Source of the DNA: a virus
Virus record (IMG/VR): IMGVR_UViG_3300033064_000510
Coordinates: 1 to 37,814 of that record
Direction: 5' to 3' (one strand)
DNA length: 37,814 nucleotides
This document shows positions 24,859 to 31,968 of this stretch, one piece after another; within the stretch, counting starts at the first letter, position 1, and each line of letters opens with the position of its first letter. The position numbers were made by a program, and so were the translations under genes. A model generated the notes under the pieces. It made no database searches. It was not told the DNA's origin and saw only the letters and a list, made by a program, of their open reading frames with translations.

Positions 24859-25046
24859 CTTACATTCTAATGATGTGGGCAATAGTAACACCAATGGGCA
24901 CAGCAGGTAACTTAGTGTATGACTGGCGACCAGTTGGTGAGTTTCGTCGCGATAACTGGAAACGAGAAATCTCTGCAGAAGAAATGTGCAAGAATGCCGC
25001 AAAAGAATTACAGCTTAAGAAATATATGTGCGTGAGGAATTCGTGA
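24855..25046 (+). CDS. small secreted-type protein, 63 aa
   Basis: Hydrophobic start MTYILMMWAIVTPMGTAGN, then YDW, EEMCKNAAKEL and a YMCVRNS end; two cysteines probably form a disulfide. The pattern (hydrophobic start, ExCxxAAxxL, YxCVR) occurs in small phage proteins. Possibly exported to the periplasm. See also 20906. Confidence 0.7.
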   Translation: MTYILMMWAIVTPMGTAGNLVYDWRPVGEFRRDNWKREISAEEMCKNAAKELQLKKYMCVRNS

Positions 25047-25047
25047 T

Positions 25048-25227
25048 ATGGACCCAGTAATTCAACATCTCGCGGAATCTGCTGGATTTAATTTTGATGA
25101 ATATAATGAAGTGCTTCAGCGTAAGGTTGAGTTGCTATTTGAGCTAATTGGTCAAGACATACTTGAGTTAACCAATAGCCACGGCAATATCAAACCGCGT
25201 GAAGTAAAGAAATACTTTGGAGTGTAA
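25048..25227 (+). CDS. short, diverged member of the FAELI...YFGV family, 59 aa
   Basis: MDPVIQHLAESAGFNFDEYN start, a central VELLFELIGQDILEL helix and the end VKKYFGV. Length and ends fit the family, but the ECA core is lost. Start one base after the previous stop. Confidence 0.7.
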   Translation: MDPVIQHLAESAGFNFDEYNEVLQRKVELLFELIGQDILELTNSHGNIKPREVKKYFGV

Positions 25228-25229
25228 GA

Positions 25230-25631
25230 ATGAATAAGATTATAATTGCGCTATTGTTGTCTAGCGCTGCAATTGCTCATGCAGAATCTGATTGGGTTGA
25301 TATTGCTGGCACAGACGAAGTATCCTATGCTATTAAAAAAGGATCAGTCACTATTACTAAGACTACAGGTGGTACTAATATTGTCGCTGCTTTAGGAAGA
25401 ATGACAGATATTAAATCTAACACGTTGAAGGTATTTCAAATGTATGTACCTATTTCTGCGTGTATAGCAAAAGGCGGTACTCTAGTGTTAACAGACATTG
25501 CAGGTGAGGTTACTAGTAAGACAGCTTTTGTTTATGGTTTAGGTAGTATTGCCGCTGAATTGGCTGAGACTATCTGTGAAGTATCTAAACCTAGTAAGAA
25601 ATCAAAATCAGATAACTTAAAGATGATATAA
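25230..25631 (+). CDS. exported protein with signal peptide, 133 aa
   Basis: MNKIIIALLLSSAAIAHA is a classical Sec signal peptide with likely cleavage after A18 (AHA-ES). The mature part is beta-rich (VTITKTTGGTNIVAALGRMT) with cysteines at about 79 and 117 that may form a disulfide, and a lysine-rich tail. It probably acts in the host periplasm, a place where phages alter the envelope or block superinfection. No family identified. Confidence 0.75.
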   Translation: MNKIIIALLLSSAAIAHAESDWVDIAGTDEVSYAIKKGSVTITKTTGGTNIVAALGRMTDIKSNTLKVFQMYVPISACIAKGGTLVLTDIAGEVTSKTAFVYGLGSIAAELAETICEVSKPSKKSKSDNLKMI

Positions 25632-26047
25632 TGAAACTATATTTAGATACTGAATTTAATGGCTTTAATGGTAGACTAATATCGATGGCGCTAGTGCCAG
25701 AAGATAGTATGTATCCAGAGTTCTATTGCGAAGTCGATATGCTTGACCAATTAGATCCATGGGTTCGAGATAACGTAGTGCCGCACCTAATGCTAGTACC
25801 TAGTACACATAATGAATTCCAGCAAAAACTCTCTGCTTATCTACGTATGATTGGTGAATGCACTATTATCGCCGATTGGCCCGATGATATTAGATACTTC
25901 TGTGAATCGCTGATTACTGGTCCAGGTGAAAGAATTAGTTTAAGTAATAATATTAAATTCGAATTAAACTTTGATATTGAATATACTTCTGAAGTACCAC
26001 ATAGTGCACTGTGGGATGCTCGTGCAATTAGGGATAGTTATAAGTGA
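25631..26047 (+). CDS. DEDDh-type 3'-5' exonuclease-like protein, 138 aa
   Basis: YLDTEFN gives D6 and E8 of motif I, IIADWPDDI gives D82 or D85/D86 of motif II, and VPHSALWDAR gives H124 and D129 of motif III. This is the order of the DEDDh exonuclease superfamily, in a compact form. Likely acts on RNA or single-stranded DNA ends; substrate unknown. Start overlaps the previous stop (TAATG). Confidence 0.75.
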   Translation: MKLYLDTEFNGFNGRLISMALVPEDSMYPEFYCEVDMLDQLDPWVRDNVVPHLMLVPSTHNEFQQKLSAYLRMIGECTIIADWPDDIRYFCESLITGPGERISLSNNIKFELNFDIEYTSEVPHSALWDARAIRDSYK

Positions 26048-26062
26048 ACGAACCGACAACGT

Positions 26063-26089
26063 AATAGGCCACTGTTTTAGTCAACTATT
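26063..26089 (+). promoter_or_regulatory. 27-bp interrupted palindrome, copy 7 (inverted orientation)
   Basis: AATAGGCCACT, GTTTT, AGTCAACTATT: the exact reverse complement of copies 1 and 5, yet in the same position relative to its promoter. Confidence 0.72.
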
Positions 26090-26091
26090 TG

Positions 26092-26120
26092 TGTACATTA
26101 AATGGCACTTTTGGTATAAT
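26092..26120 (+). promoter_or_regulatory. early promoter
   Basis: TGTACA, 17 nt, TATAAT. It starts the operon 26146-27474. Confidence 0.85.
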
Positions 26121-26145
26121 AGATCTAACAAACAAAGGAACCAAA

Positions 26146-26241
26146 ATGAAAAGCTTCTTCAAAGACATCGCTCAAGCAACAATCATTGCGATCGTGATTG
26201 GGTTCCCTTTCATCATCTATTTCTACCAAATGAAACCTTAA
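26146..26241 (+). CDS. tiny membrane protein, 31 aa
   Basis: MKSFFKDIAQATIIAIVIGF then PFIIYFYQMKP: basic N-terminus and one transmembrane helix. AAAGGAACCAAA precedes the ATG, a strong site, and it is first in its operon. Confidence 0.68.
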   Translation: MKSFFKDIAQATIIAIVIGFPFIIYFYQMKP

Positions 26242-26248
26242 GGCGTAT

Positions 26249-26599
26249 ATGCAAAGAATGATAGGTAAGGTGTTTACGTCCGTTTCACAGGATGGTTGTG
26301 ATATCCGGTTTAAGAATGAGGAAGAAGAATTTCACTTCTATCATGACCAGAGCTGTTGCGAGTCGGTTTACATCGATGACGTAGTTGGTGAACTGTCTGA
26401 CTTGGTTGGTACGCCAATCTTACTGGCAGAAGAAGTTTCTGGAGAAATCCCTAAAGAGTTTGTTGAAAATGATTATGAATCTGTTGAGTGGACTTTCTAT
26501 AAGTTCGCTACAATTAAAGGTTATGTAGACGTCCGTTGGTTTGGTACTTCAAATGGATACTATTCAACTAGTGTGAGTATGGAGCATAAAGTAAAATGA
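26249..26599 (+). CDS. conserved phage protein (DUF7448-like), 116 aa
   Basis: FHFYHDQSCCESVYIDDVVGELSDLVGTPILLAEEV, then WTFYKFATIKGYVDVRWFGTSNGYYS. I recognise this combination (HxQDCCESVxIEDVxGDLxDLxGxPILxAEE ... WTFYKFxTxKGxVxxRWxGxSNGYYS) as a common phage and bacterial family of unknown function. The paired cysteines are probably structural or metal-binding. Confidence 0.8.
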   Translation: MQRMIGKVFTSVSQDGCDIRFKNEEEEFHFYHDQSCCESVYIDDVVGELSDLVGTPILLAEEVSGEIPKEFVENDYESVEWTFYKFATIKGYVDVRWFGTSNGYYSTSVSMEHKVK

Positions 26600-26988
26600 A
26601 AATTGTAATTAATGTTTGCCATGGTGGTTATGGCTTGTCTGAAACTGCGATACTGCGATATGCTGAGTTAGTTGGCTTTAAGCTGTATATGCAGAAAGAA
26701 AGTTATATGACTCACTTCTATCGCATTCCAGTTGAAGAATATAATGCGATTGCAGAAGAGTGCCGTCAGTCACGTGATTATACGAAGTCAAATGGTCTGT
26801 ACTTCACTGAACGAGATATTGAACGCACTGATACTCATCTAATTCAAGTTGTTGAAGAAATGGGAAACGATGCTGATGGAAAGTACGCTAAATTAAAAAT
26901 CGTGCAAATTCCAGATGGAGTGCAATGGCAATTAGATGAATATGATGGATATGAATCTATCAGTGAAGTTCATCGTTCTTGGAGTTAA
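26596..26988 (+). CDS. conserved phage protein, 130 aa
   Basis: MKIVINVCHGGYGLSETAIL start, RTDTHLIQVVEEMGNDADGKYAKLKIVQIPDGVQWQLDEYDGYE and a HRSWS end. The pattern (VINxCxGGxxLS ... DRxDxxLxxVVEExG..A.G..A.LxIVEIPxxVxWxIxEYDGxE.V.E.HR.W) is widespread in large phages; no activity is known. ATGA overlap with the previous gene. Confidence 0.8.
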   Translation: MKIVINVCHGGYGLSETAILRYAELVGFKLYMQKESYMTHFYRIPVEEYNAIAEECRQSRDYTKSNGLYFTERDIERTDTHLIQVVEEMGNDADGKYAKLKIVQIPDGVQWQLDEYDGYESISEVHRSWS

Positions 26989-26992
26989 CACT

Positions 26993-27172
26993 ATGAAAGA
27001 CGAAGAATACGACGTGGTATTAGATGCCCTTCAAAGAAAGTATGATATTCTAGTATCCATGGATAGCGACGAACTTACTTGGGGTGGTCCGGGAATCATG
27101 ACACAGATTCGATGTGAACAACGTGATCAATTACAAAAGGCAATTAAACTATGGAAACAACGCAATGAATGA
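26993..27172 (+). CDS. small hypothetical protein, 59 aa
   Basis: MKDEEYDVVLDALQRKYDIL, a helical hairpin rich in charge; no recognised family. Start four bases after the previous stop; earlier in-frame ATGs lie in the upstream gene. Ends overlapping the next gene by 8 bases. Confidence 0.68.
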   Translation: MKDEEYDVVLDALQRKYDILVSMDSDELTWGGPGIMTQIRCEQRDQLQKAIKLWKQRNE

Positions 27173-27365
27173 TTTTACACTACATAAGGATGACTTAGTT
27201 GTTATCAGAGAATTCGTGGATAAGTATACCACTGTTGAATTTGTTACTATTAGTGTAGATTCTTCATCTGGTATTGGATCTATTGTAAAAGCTAGTATCT
27301 TCAGTGTTGTTAATGGTGACGCAGTTACTATTACTAAAACTATTATGGATGAATCTTCTTGGTGA
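27165..27365 (+). CDS. small hypothetical protein, 66 aa
   Basis: MNDFTLHKDDLVVIREFVDKY then beta strands (VEFVTISVDSSSGIGSIVKA) to a TIMDESSW end; a small alpha/beta fold. No family recognised. Overlaps the previous gene by 8 bases. Confidence 0.68.
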   Translation: MNDFTLHKDDLVVIREFVDKYTTVEFVTISVDSSSGIGSIVKASIFSVVNGDAVTITKTIMDESSW

Positions 27366-27369
27366 TTAT

Positions 27370-27474
27370 ATGTTAGCAATATTTGGATTTTTTGTTTGTG
27401 TTGGTCTTAATGCACCATTTTATGTTTTCGTGATTGGGTTCTTATGCTTGCTCGTAGACGCAGCACAGAAGTGA
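27370..27474 (+). CDS. tiny membrane protein, 34 aa
   Basis: MLAIFGFFVCVGLNAPFYVF then VIGFLCLLVDAAQK: one or two hydrophobic segments. Last in its operon, with no obvious ribosome binding site other than GGTGATT. Confidence 0.55.
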   Translation: MLAIFGFFVCVGLNAPFYVFVIGFLCLLVDAAQK

Positions 27475-27481
27475 AAAGCTA

Positions 27482-27510
27482 TGTACATTAATTAGACGTT
27501 GTGGTATAAT
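27482..27510 (+). promoter_or_regulatory. early promoter
   Basis: TGTACA, 17 nt, TATAAT, without the 27-bp palindrome. It starts the operon 27536-28816. Confidence 0.85.
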
Positions 27511-27535
27511 TGATCTAACAAAACAAGGAAACCAA

Positions 27536-27850
27536 ATGTCTAAACTTCTTATTTCCACGCAAGTCTATGAAAATTACGGCTCCCATGATTGGGACGGTGA
27601 AGGTGAATGCCCTTCGTATTGGAAAGCCAAGGGTGGTAATGACTATGTTGTGAAGAACTTCAAGGACTTTGCTAAAGTCACTGAGACTGTCATGGCATTG
27701 TCTAGTCAGATTGAATGTGATAATCACGCTTTTCGCGAAACTATCATCAACTTTGAAATTGTGACTGATGATCATATGACTGAGTATGAGCGTGAACAAC
27801 TTAAGTACGATGGTCGCGTTGTCTACGCATCTAAAGAATTGGTTTGGTAA
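27536..27850 (+). CDS. conserved phage protein (ISTQVYENYG), 104 aa
   Basis: KLLISTQVYENYGSHDWDGEGECPSYWKAKGGNDYVV is the conserved front of a family found in many phages. The remaining part is helical. Function unknown. AAGGAAACCAA precedes the ATG. Confidence 0.8.
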   Translation: MSKLLISTQVYENYGSHDWDGEGECPSYWKAKGGNDYVVKNFKDFAKVTETVMALSSQIECDNHAFRETIINFEIVTDDHMTEYEREQLKYDGRVVYASKELVW

Positions 27851-27851
27851 T

Positions 27852-28052
27852 ATGTCAAAGAAGATTGAATTGGATATTGAGACTGCTGATCGTATAACAC
27901 GATTAACTCTCATTGATTACCGCAAGTGTCTCAACAAAGAACTCGCTGATTTTAGAAAAGGTAAGTACCTACATTCTGAAGATGTAGTTGGCAACCTCAA
28001 ACGCCTTGAAGCTTTGAACCTTATTATTAAAGATTTTGGAGTAGAAGAATGA
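27852..28052 (+). CDS. conserved small phage protein, 66 aa
   Basis: KIELDIETADRITRLTLIDYRKCLNKEL, then KGKYLHSEDVVGNLKRLEALNLIIKDFG. This is a helical family I recognise from many tailed phages (LDxExADxITxxxLxDxxxxLxxEL ... HPEDVxxNxxxIEALxxIIxxF). Function unknown. Confidence 0.8.
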   Translation: MSKKIELDIETADRITRLTLIDYRKCLNKELADFRKGKYLHSEDVVGNLKRLEALNLIIKDFGVEE

Positions 28053-28219
28053 CACTTGCATGGCCGCAGCTTACGCTTCTAGCGTTGACCCTAATTAGTC
28101 TTGGTATCACTTTCGCTCAACATGGTAAACCAAAGACTGGTAATGAAAACGTTTGGATCTCTTTACTAGCGACAGCACTAACATTTTGGCTTTTATTTGA
28201 AGGTGGATTCTTTAAATGA
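28049..28219 (+). CDS. conserved small membrane protein, 56 aa
   Basis: Two transmembrane helices (about residues 7-24 and 36-54) around a HGKPKTGNENVW loop. The pattern WPQ ... HGKPxxGxxN ... FEGGFF is common among small phage inner-membrane proteins. ATGA overlaps on both sides. Confidence 0.78.
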   Translation: MTLAWPQLTLLALTLISLGITFAQHGKPKTGNENVWISLLATALTFWLLFEGGFFK

Positions 28220-28437
28220 ATAAAAATGTTAAAGCTCTGGCCAATGATGCTGACTTTGTATTTTGGAATAACGAACCTTGGGGTCCTGGCGCAGGTAACA
28301 TTGATTGGTCTTGTGACTATAAAAAAGAATTTACAAAGTTCACTGAATTACTTATTCGTAAGTGCATTCAGATTGACGTTGAAAATCCAGACGCAGTTCC
28401 TGGCGTAGAAATTGCCAAATATTTTGGGATAGATTAA
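28216..28437 (+). CDS. FAELI-like family protein, 73 aa
   Basis: MNKNVKALANDADFVFWNNEP start, FTKFTELLIRKCIQI core and EIAKYFGID end. A diverged member of the family at 17443. Confidence 0.77.
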   Translation: MNKNVKALANDADFVFWNNEPWGPGAGNIDWSCDYKKEFTKFTELLIRKCIQIDVENPDAVPGVEIAKYFGID

Positions 28438-28440
28438 AGT

Positions 28441-28620
28441 ATGATTGATGAAACAGATTTAGTTTATAGATTGAATAAACGCGCTGAAATTCGTCGTCAA
28501 ATTACTTCTAGAAAATCAGTGCAAGAAGGTAAACCAGATAGGATGTCAGATCTATTAGAAGAAGCGGCTAATATGATTGTAACTTTACGTTGGGCGCTTA
28601 AATTACATACTGAGGATTAA
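28441..28620 (+). CDS. conserved small phage protein, 59 aa
   Basis: DLVYRLNKRAEIRRQITSRKSVQEGKPDRMSDLLEEAANMI is the near-consensus form of a helical phage family (DLxxRLRKRAEIRRQIxxRKSVQEGxPDRxADLLEEAA). Function unknown. Three bases after the previous stop. Confidence 0.82.
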   Translation: MIDETDLVYRLNKRAEIRRQITSRKSVQEGKPDRMSDLLEEAANMIVTLRWALKLHTED

Positions 28621-28621
28621 T

Positions 28622-28816
28622 ATGGACGGTCATGATATACTTGGCGGACTTATCGTAATTGTTTTTATGATTTGTTTCATTATTTCTGCACAGTTTATAC
28701 TTGTAGATTATAGATACTTTAATGATATTGAACAGCAATGCGCTAGTGCTGGATTCATCCAAAATGATAAGATTCGGATCATTTGTAGCCCAGAAAAGAC
28801 CAAAAAAGCCTCATAA
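28622..28816 (+). CDS. small membrane protein, 64 aa
   Basis: One strong transmembrane helix (GGLIVIVFMICFIISAQFIL, about residues 8-27) followed by a soluble tail with two cysteines (QQCASAGF, IICSPEKTKK). Start one base after the previous stop. Unknown role in the host membrane. Confidence 0.68.
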   Translation: MDGHDILGGLIVIVFMICFIISAQFILVDYRYFNDIEQQCASAGFIQNDKIRIICSPEKTKKAS

Positions 28817-28944
28817 GGGCCTATATGAATCAACAACTTAGACACCTCAAAGTGACGTACGTTCATACTTCCGCGTAAGATGTATGGATACCCACTTCGA
28901 TGTCTTCTAGGTCACCTCATGTCCGCACTTTTTTCACAAAGTTG
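28817..28944 (+). other. short gap without clear gene
   Basis: Contains only a 17-codon ORF (28824-28877, MNQQLRHLKVTYVHTSA) without good support. No repeat noted. Confidence 0.35.
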
Positions 28945-28973
28945 TGTACATTAATTAGAGGTTATGGTATAAT
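28945..28973 (+). promoter_or_regulatory. early promoter
   Basis: TGTACA, 17 nt, TATAAT. It starts the RNA ligase operon (28999-31944). The 130 bases upstream hold no clear gene. Confidence 0.85.
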
Positions 28974-28998
28974 TGATCTAATCAATCAAAAGGACACC

Positions 28999-29142
28999 AT
29001 GAAATACACTCTAATCACCTCCAAAGGCAAAGTGTACACCTTCTTCATTAAAGCAGTTGCTGAGACATACTTGGCAGCTTTCGGTGGTAACTTGATTGAT
29101 GCAAGTATTCTAGAAACCGTTAAAGAAGAAGTCACATTATGA
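28999..29142 (+). CDS. small hypothetical protein, 47 aa
   Basis: MKYTLITSKGKVYTFFIKAV, then AETYLAAFGGNLIDASILE: two strands and a helix, a plan typical of small phage proteins that read YTLIxxxGKxxxFxxxxxAExY. AAAAGGACACC precedes the ATG. Stop overlaps the next start. Confidence 0.7.
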   Translation: MKYTLITSKGKVYTFFIKAVAETYLAAFGGNLIDASILETVKEEVTL

Positions 29143-29315
29143 AAATCGTAGCAACAAAGACTGTGAAGTCAAACATGTATGGCTTAGTGTTTGAAGCAGA
29201 TTACGAACTTCGCGATCAAGGCACGTTTTGGAGTATTAAACAGACTTCTCCTGTGGTGAAAGTTCCCACTGTAGGTAAAGAGGCATATGTCATGAAGAAA
29301 TGGAAAGCACTATGA
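29139..29315 (+). CDS. small hypothetical protein, 58 aa
   Basis: MKIVATKTVKSNMYGLVFEA start, basic, beta-rich (TFWSIKQTSPVVKVPTVGKEAYV). No family recognised. Coupled to the RNA ligase gene by ATGA. Confidence 0.68.
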   Translation: MKIVATKTVKSNMYGLVFEADYELRDQGTFWSIKQTSPVVKVPTVGKEAYVMKKWKAL

Positions 29316-30349
29316 GAAAATTAGCAACAATTCGTAAGATCGACGCGCTTACTCCAATCGTTGGAGCTGATGCTATCGAGTGCGCTCACATTGGTGGTTG
29401 GAAAGTTGTAGTCAAAAAAGACGAGTATGTTGCTGGTGATCTAACCGTATACATTGAAATTGACTCTTGGGTTCCACACACACTTGCTCCTTTCTTGTCT
29501 AAAGGTAACTACCCGCGTGTCTACAATGAAGTAGAAGGTGAACGTCTTCGCACAGTAAAGTTACGAGGTCAGATTTCTCAAGGATTGTTGCTACCTCTAA
29601 GTGTGCTTGCAATTAAGACTCCTTCTGGTGACTATCTTGGTGACTGGGATCAATTCGAAGGTGATGACGTATCTGAACGTCTTGGCATTGAAAAGTGGGA
29701 ACCTGCTCTTGAGTTTATGTCTTCAGATGCTAAAGGTGAATTCCCATCGCAGATTCCTAGAACTGATCAAGAACGTGTTCAAAATATTCCAGACAAACTG
29801 ATTGAATGGAAGACTAAGAATCTTACCTGGGAAGTTACTGAAAAACTCGAAGGTTCTTCAATGACTGTGTATCTCATGGATGACGAGTTTGGAGTATGTT
29901 CACGCAACATTAATCTAAAACCTAATCCAGGCGCTACATTTTGGAAGACTGCTATTGAAGCAAACCTAGAAGGTATTCTACGCGAGTCTAAACAATGCTT
30001 GGCGCTGCAAGGTGAACTAGTTGGTGAAGGTATTCAGGGGAATATCTATAAACTTAAAGGTACTCACTTTTACATTTACGATATCTATGATATTCGTAAA
30101 GGAGAATACTTTACGCCAACTGAACGAGAAGCATTTACTTTTACATATAAACTTAAACACGTACCAGTGTGGCAACGCAACTTTGCTCTAAATGAAACTA
30201 CTATTGATGAACTTTTAGCAATGGCTGAAGAAAAATCTATGATAGGCACTAGTAGATGTGAACAAGAAGGCATTGTATTCAAATGCAATGAAAAGAAAGA
30301 ATCTTTTAAAGTTATCTCTAATAGGTATCTTCTAAAGTCTAAGGATTAA
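29312..30349 (+). CDS. RNA ligase of the DraRnl (Rnl5) type, 345 aa
   Basis: ATP-dependent RNA ligase candidate. Residues 1-125 form an N-terminal OB-like module (ATIRKIDALTPIVGADAIE; RTVKLRGQISQGLLLPL), as in Deinococcus radiodurans RNA ligase. A nucleotidyltransferase domain follows: motif I EKLEGSS with adenylated lysine K178, motif III around LQGELVGEG (232-240), IIIa FYIYDIYD (253-260), motif IV EGIVFK (319-324) and motif V SFKVIS with K333. Such enzymes seal 5'-phosphate nicks with a 3'-OH RNA end. In a phage with a big tRNA array it could repair cleaved RNAs. I start at 29312, overlapping the previous stop. Confidence 0.87.
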   Translation: MRKLATIRKIDALTPIVGADAIECAHIGGWKVVVKKDEYVAGDLTVYIEIDSWVPHTLAPFLSKGNYPRVYNEVEGERLRTVKLRGQISQGLLLPLSVLAIKTPSGDYLGDWDQFEGDDVSERLGIEKWEPALEFMSSDAKGEFPSQIPRTDQERVQNIPDKLIEWKTKNLTWEVTEKLEGSSMTVYLMDDEFGVCSRNINLKPNPGATFWKTAIEANLEGILRESKQCLALQGELVGEGIQGNIYKLKGTHFYIYDIYDIRKGEYFTPTEREAFTFTYKLKHVPVWQRNFALNETTIDELLAMAEEKSMIGTSRCEQEGIVFKCNEKKESFKVISNRYLLKSKD

Positions 30350-30466
30350 GATGATAGTAAAAATTACAATTGTAGTAATACTATTTTTAGTTTGTGCTCC
30401 ACTCGTCTTTATGTCGATATTAACACGACATTCGGATAAACAAGTAAGGATTGTAAAATGCGTGTA
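30350..30466 (+). CDS. tiny membrane protein, 38 aa
   Basis: MIVKITIVVILFLVCAPLVF then MSILTRHSDKQVRIVKCV: one transmembrane helix with a basic tail. It begins directly after the ligase stop and overlaps the next gene by 9 bases. Confidence 0.6.
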
Positions 30467-31087
30467 AAAATTGGTCCATATATTGATTGGATTGGTCCAT
30501 ATCAAATCTGTGATTGGCTTCAAAGGATTGGAGTATCGGAAGATCGTTGTCATGCACTCGGTGATCGTTTAGCTGAGACTTGGGTTAATGACGCATGTCA
30601 ATGGATTCATTCTAAACATAAGCGTAAGATTAGTGTAAAGTTGGATCGCTGGGATTCATGGAGTGCAGATTCAACATTGGCTATTATTATAGTTCCATTG
30701 CTAAAACAATTGCATGCAACTAAACATGGTGCTCCAATGTCAGATGATGAAGATGTTCCAGAAGGATTGGGTCTTCGTTCGACTGAAGCACCCGCCAAGA
30801 CAGATGAATGGGATGTTGATGGCAACCACTTCAAACGATTTGATTGGATCATGGATGAAATGATTTGGGCTCACACTCAATTGCATCCCGACACTGATTG
30901 GGAAGCACAATACCATACTGGTGTTCATGATATTCAATTTAAGAAAATGGAAAATGGTTTTAGTGAAATGATTACCGGACCTAATGATACTCACGTATTT
31001 GATAGAGATGGCTATATTGCTCATAGCGCCAGAATTGATAATGGTCTTCGTTTATTCGGAAAATATTATCGTGGGCTGTGGGATTAA
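30458..31087 (+). CDS. conserved phage protein, 209 aa
   Basis: IGPYIDWIGPYQICDWL start, then DRWDSWSADSTLAIIIVPLLKQLHATKHGAP, DDEDVPEGLGLRST and FDWIMDEMIWAHTQL. This is a long-standing family of unknown function in T4-like phages, cyanophages and others (DxWSxDxTLAxIIxPxLKQLKxxKHGxPxVDDEDVPE ... RWDWVLDEMIWAF). The strong conservation suggests a host-directed role common to many phages. Confidence 0.85.
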   Translation: MRVKIGPYIDWIGPYQICDWLQRIGVSEDRCHALGDRLAETWVNDACQWIHSKHKRKISVKLDRWDSWSADSTLAIIIVPLLKQLHATKHGAPMSDDEDVPEGLGLRSTEAPAKTDEWDVDGNHFKRFDWIMDEMIWAHTQLHPDTDWEAQYHTGVHDIQFKKMENGFSEMITGPNDTHVFDRDGYIAHSARIDNGLRLFGKYYRGLWD

Positions 31088-31351
31088 ATGATTGATTGGA
31101 TTAAAGATGACTACAGATCTCATCCTCTTCGCTTTTGTGTTGAGCTTATTGCTTGGACAGCTAGTATCGCTTGTGCCATTATTATGGCAGCCACTGTCCC
31201 GAATCCTCCGATGCTCACTCTATATCCTATTTGGATCGGGGGTTGTATTTTGTATGGTTGGGCTGCTTATTCTAGGCGGTCATTTGGAATGCTTGCTAAC
31301 TACCTCTTGCTGGTGAGTATTGATTTTATTGGATTGATGAGAATGCTATGA
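31088..31351 (+). CDS. conserved phage membrane protein, 87 aa
   Basis: Three predicted membrane helices in HPLRFCVELIAWTASIACAI, the YPIWIGGCILYGWAAYSRRS region and FGMLANYLLLVSIDFIGL. The pattern RFCxEVxxWxxSIxC ... YPxWIxGCxxYxWAAxxRxSFGMLANYLLLVxID is conserved in phages of many hosts. It adjoins the protein at 30458 with no gap. Confidence 0.82.
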   Translation: MIDWIKDDYRSHPLRFCVELIAWTASIACAIIMAATVPNPPMLTLYPIWIGGCILYGWAAYSRRSFGMLANYLLLVSIDFIGLMRML

Positions 31352-31944
31352 ATGAATGCGTAATATACGATTTTGAAACACTAAGTCAAGATCCCCAACG
31401 TGGTGTAGTAACATCATTTGCACTGTTATCTTTTAGTGAGAAGCGGTATATTAGTAACCCATATACTTATGAGCAACTAGTAGAATCTTGCGCTTATATT
31501 AAGTTTGACGTTGAAGAACAAATTCGAACTTATAAGCGCAAAATCGATAAAGATACTATTGATTGGTGGGCTGCGCAAGGCGCAGAAGCTAAGAAACAAA
31601 TTACTCCATTAGATACTGATGTTTCCATTAGAGATCTATATAAGTTTCTATGCGATAACATTGATCTAAAGAATCATAAGAAAGCTTATACTCGCGGTAA
31701 TACATTCGATCCTATCTTCCTTGATAGTTTATTGAAGCAATCCAGTGTTACTAATCCAATGCATTGGGGTTCTATTAGAGATACTCGTTCTATGATTGAA
31801 GGCATGTCTTTTGGCATGGATTTAGATAATGGATTTATGCCAGGTGATCTAGAAAAGAAGTTTGTAAAACACAATCCATGCCACGACATTGCAATGGATG
31901 TTATGCGTATGCAACTTTTAGCCCAAGCAATTGGTGTACAATAA
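31348..31944 (+). CDS. dexA: DexA-like 3'-5' DNA exonuclease, 198 aa
   Basis: DEDDh exonuclease: IYDFETLS (D8, E10), GNTFDPIFLD (D121) and CHDIAMDVMRM (H179, D184). Arrangement and length fit T4 exonuclease A (DexA), a 3'-5' exonuclease on single-stranded DNA ends. Last gene of the RNA ligase operon and overlapping the membrane protein gene by ATGA. The name is by similarity to T4; I cannot confirm orthology. Confidence 0.83.
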   Translation: MNECVIYDFETLSQDPQRGVVTSFALLSFSEKRYISNPYTYEQLVESCAYIKFDVEEQIRTYKRKIDKDTIDWWAAQGAEAKKQITPLDTDVSIRDLYKFLCDNIDLKNHKKAYTRGNTFDPIFLDSLLKQSSVTNPMHWGSIRDTRSMIEGMSFGMDLDNGFMPGDLEKKFVKHNPCHDIAMDVMRMQLLAQAIGVQ

Positions 31945-31963
31945 TTCGTATCTATGGTATAAT
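31935..31963 (+). promoter_or_regulatory. early promoter
   Basis: TGTACA, 17 nt, TATAAT, starting inside the end of the exonuclease gene; the -10 box is five bases before the next ATG. The short leader is like that at 15617 and 33463. Confidence 0.78.
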
Positions 31964-31968
31964 TAACT

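Noticed and set aside
28824-28877. 17-codon ORF upstream of the promoter at 28945
   Set aside because: Very short, no clear ribosome binding site and no family pattern.
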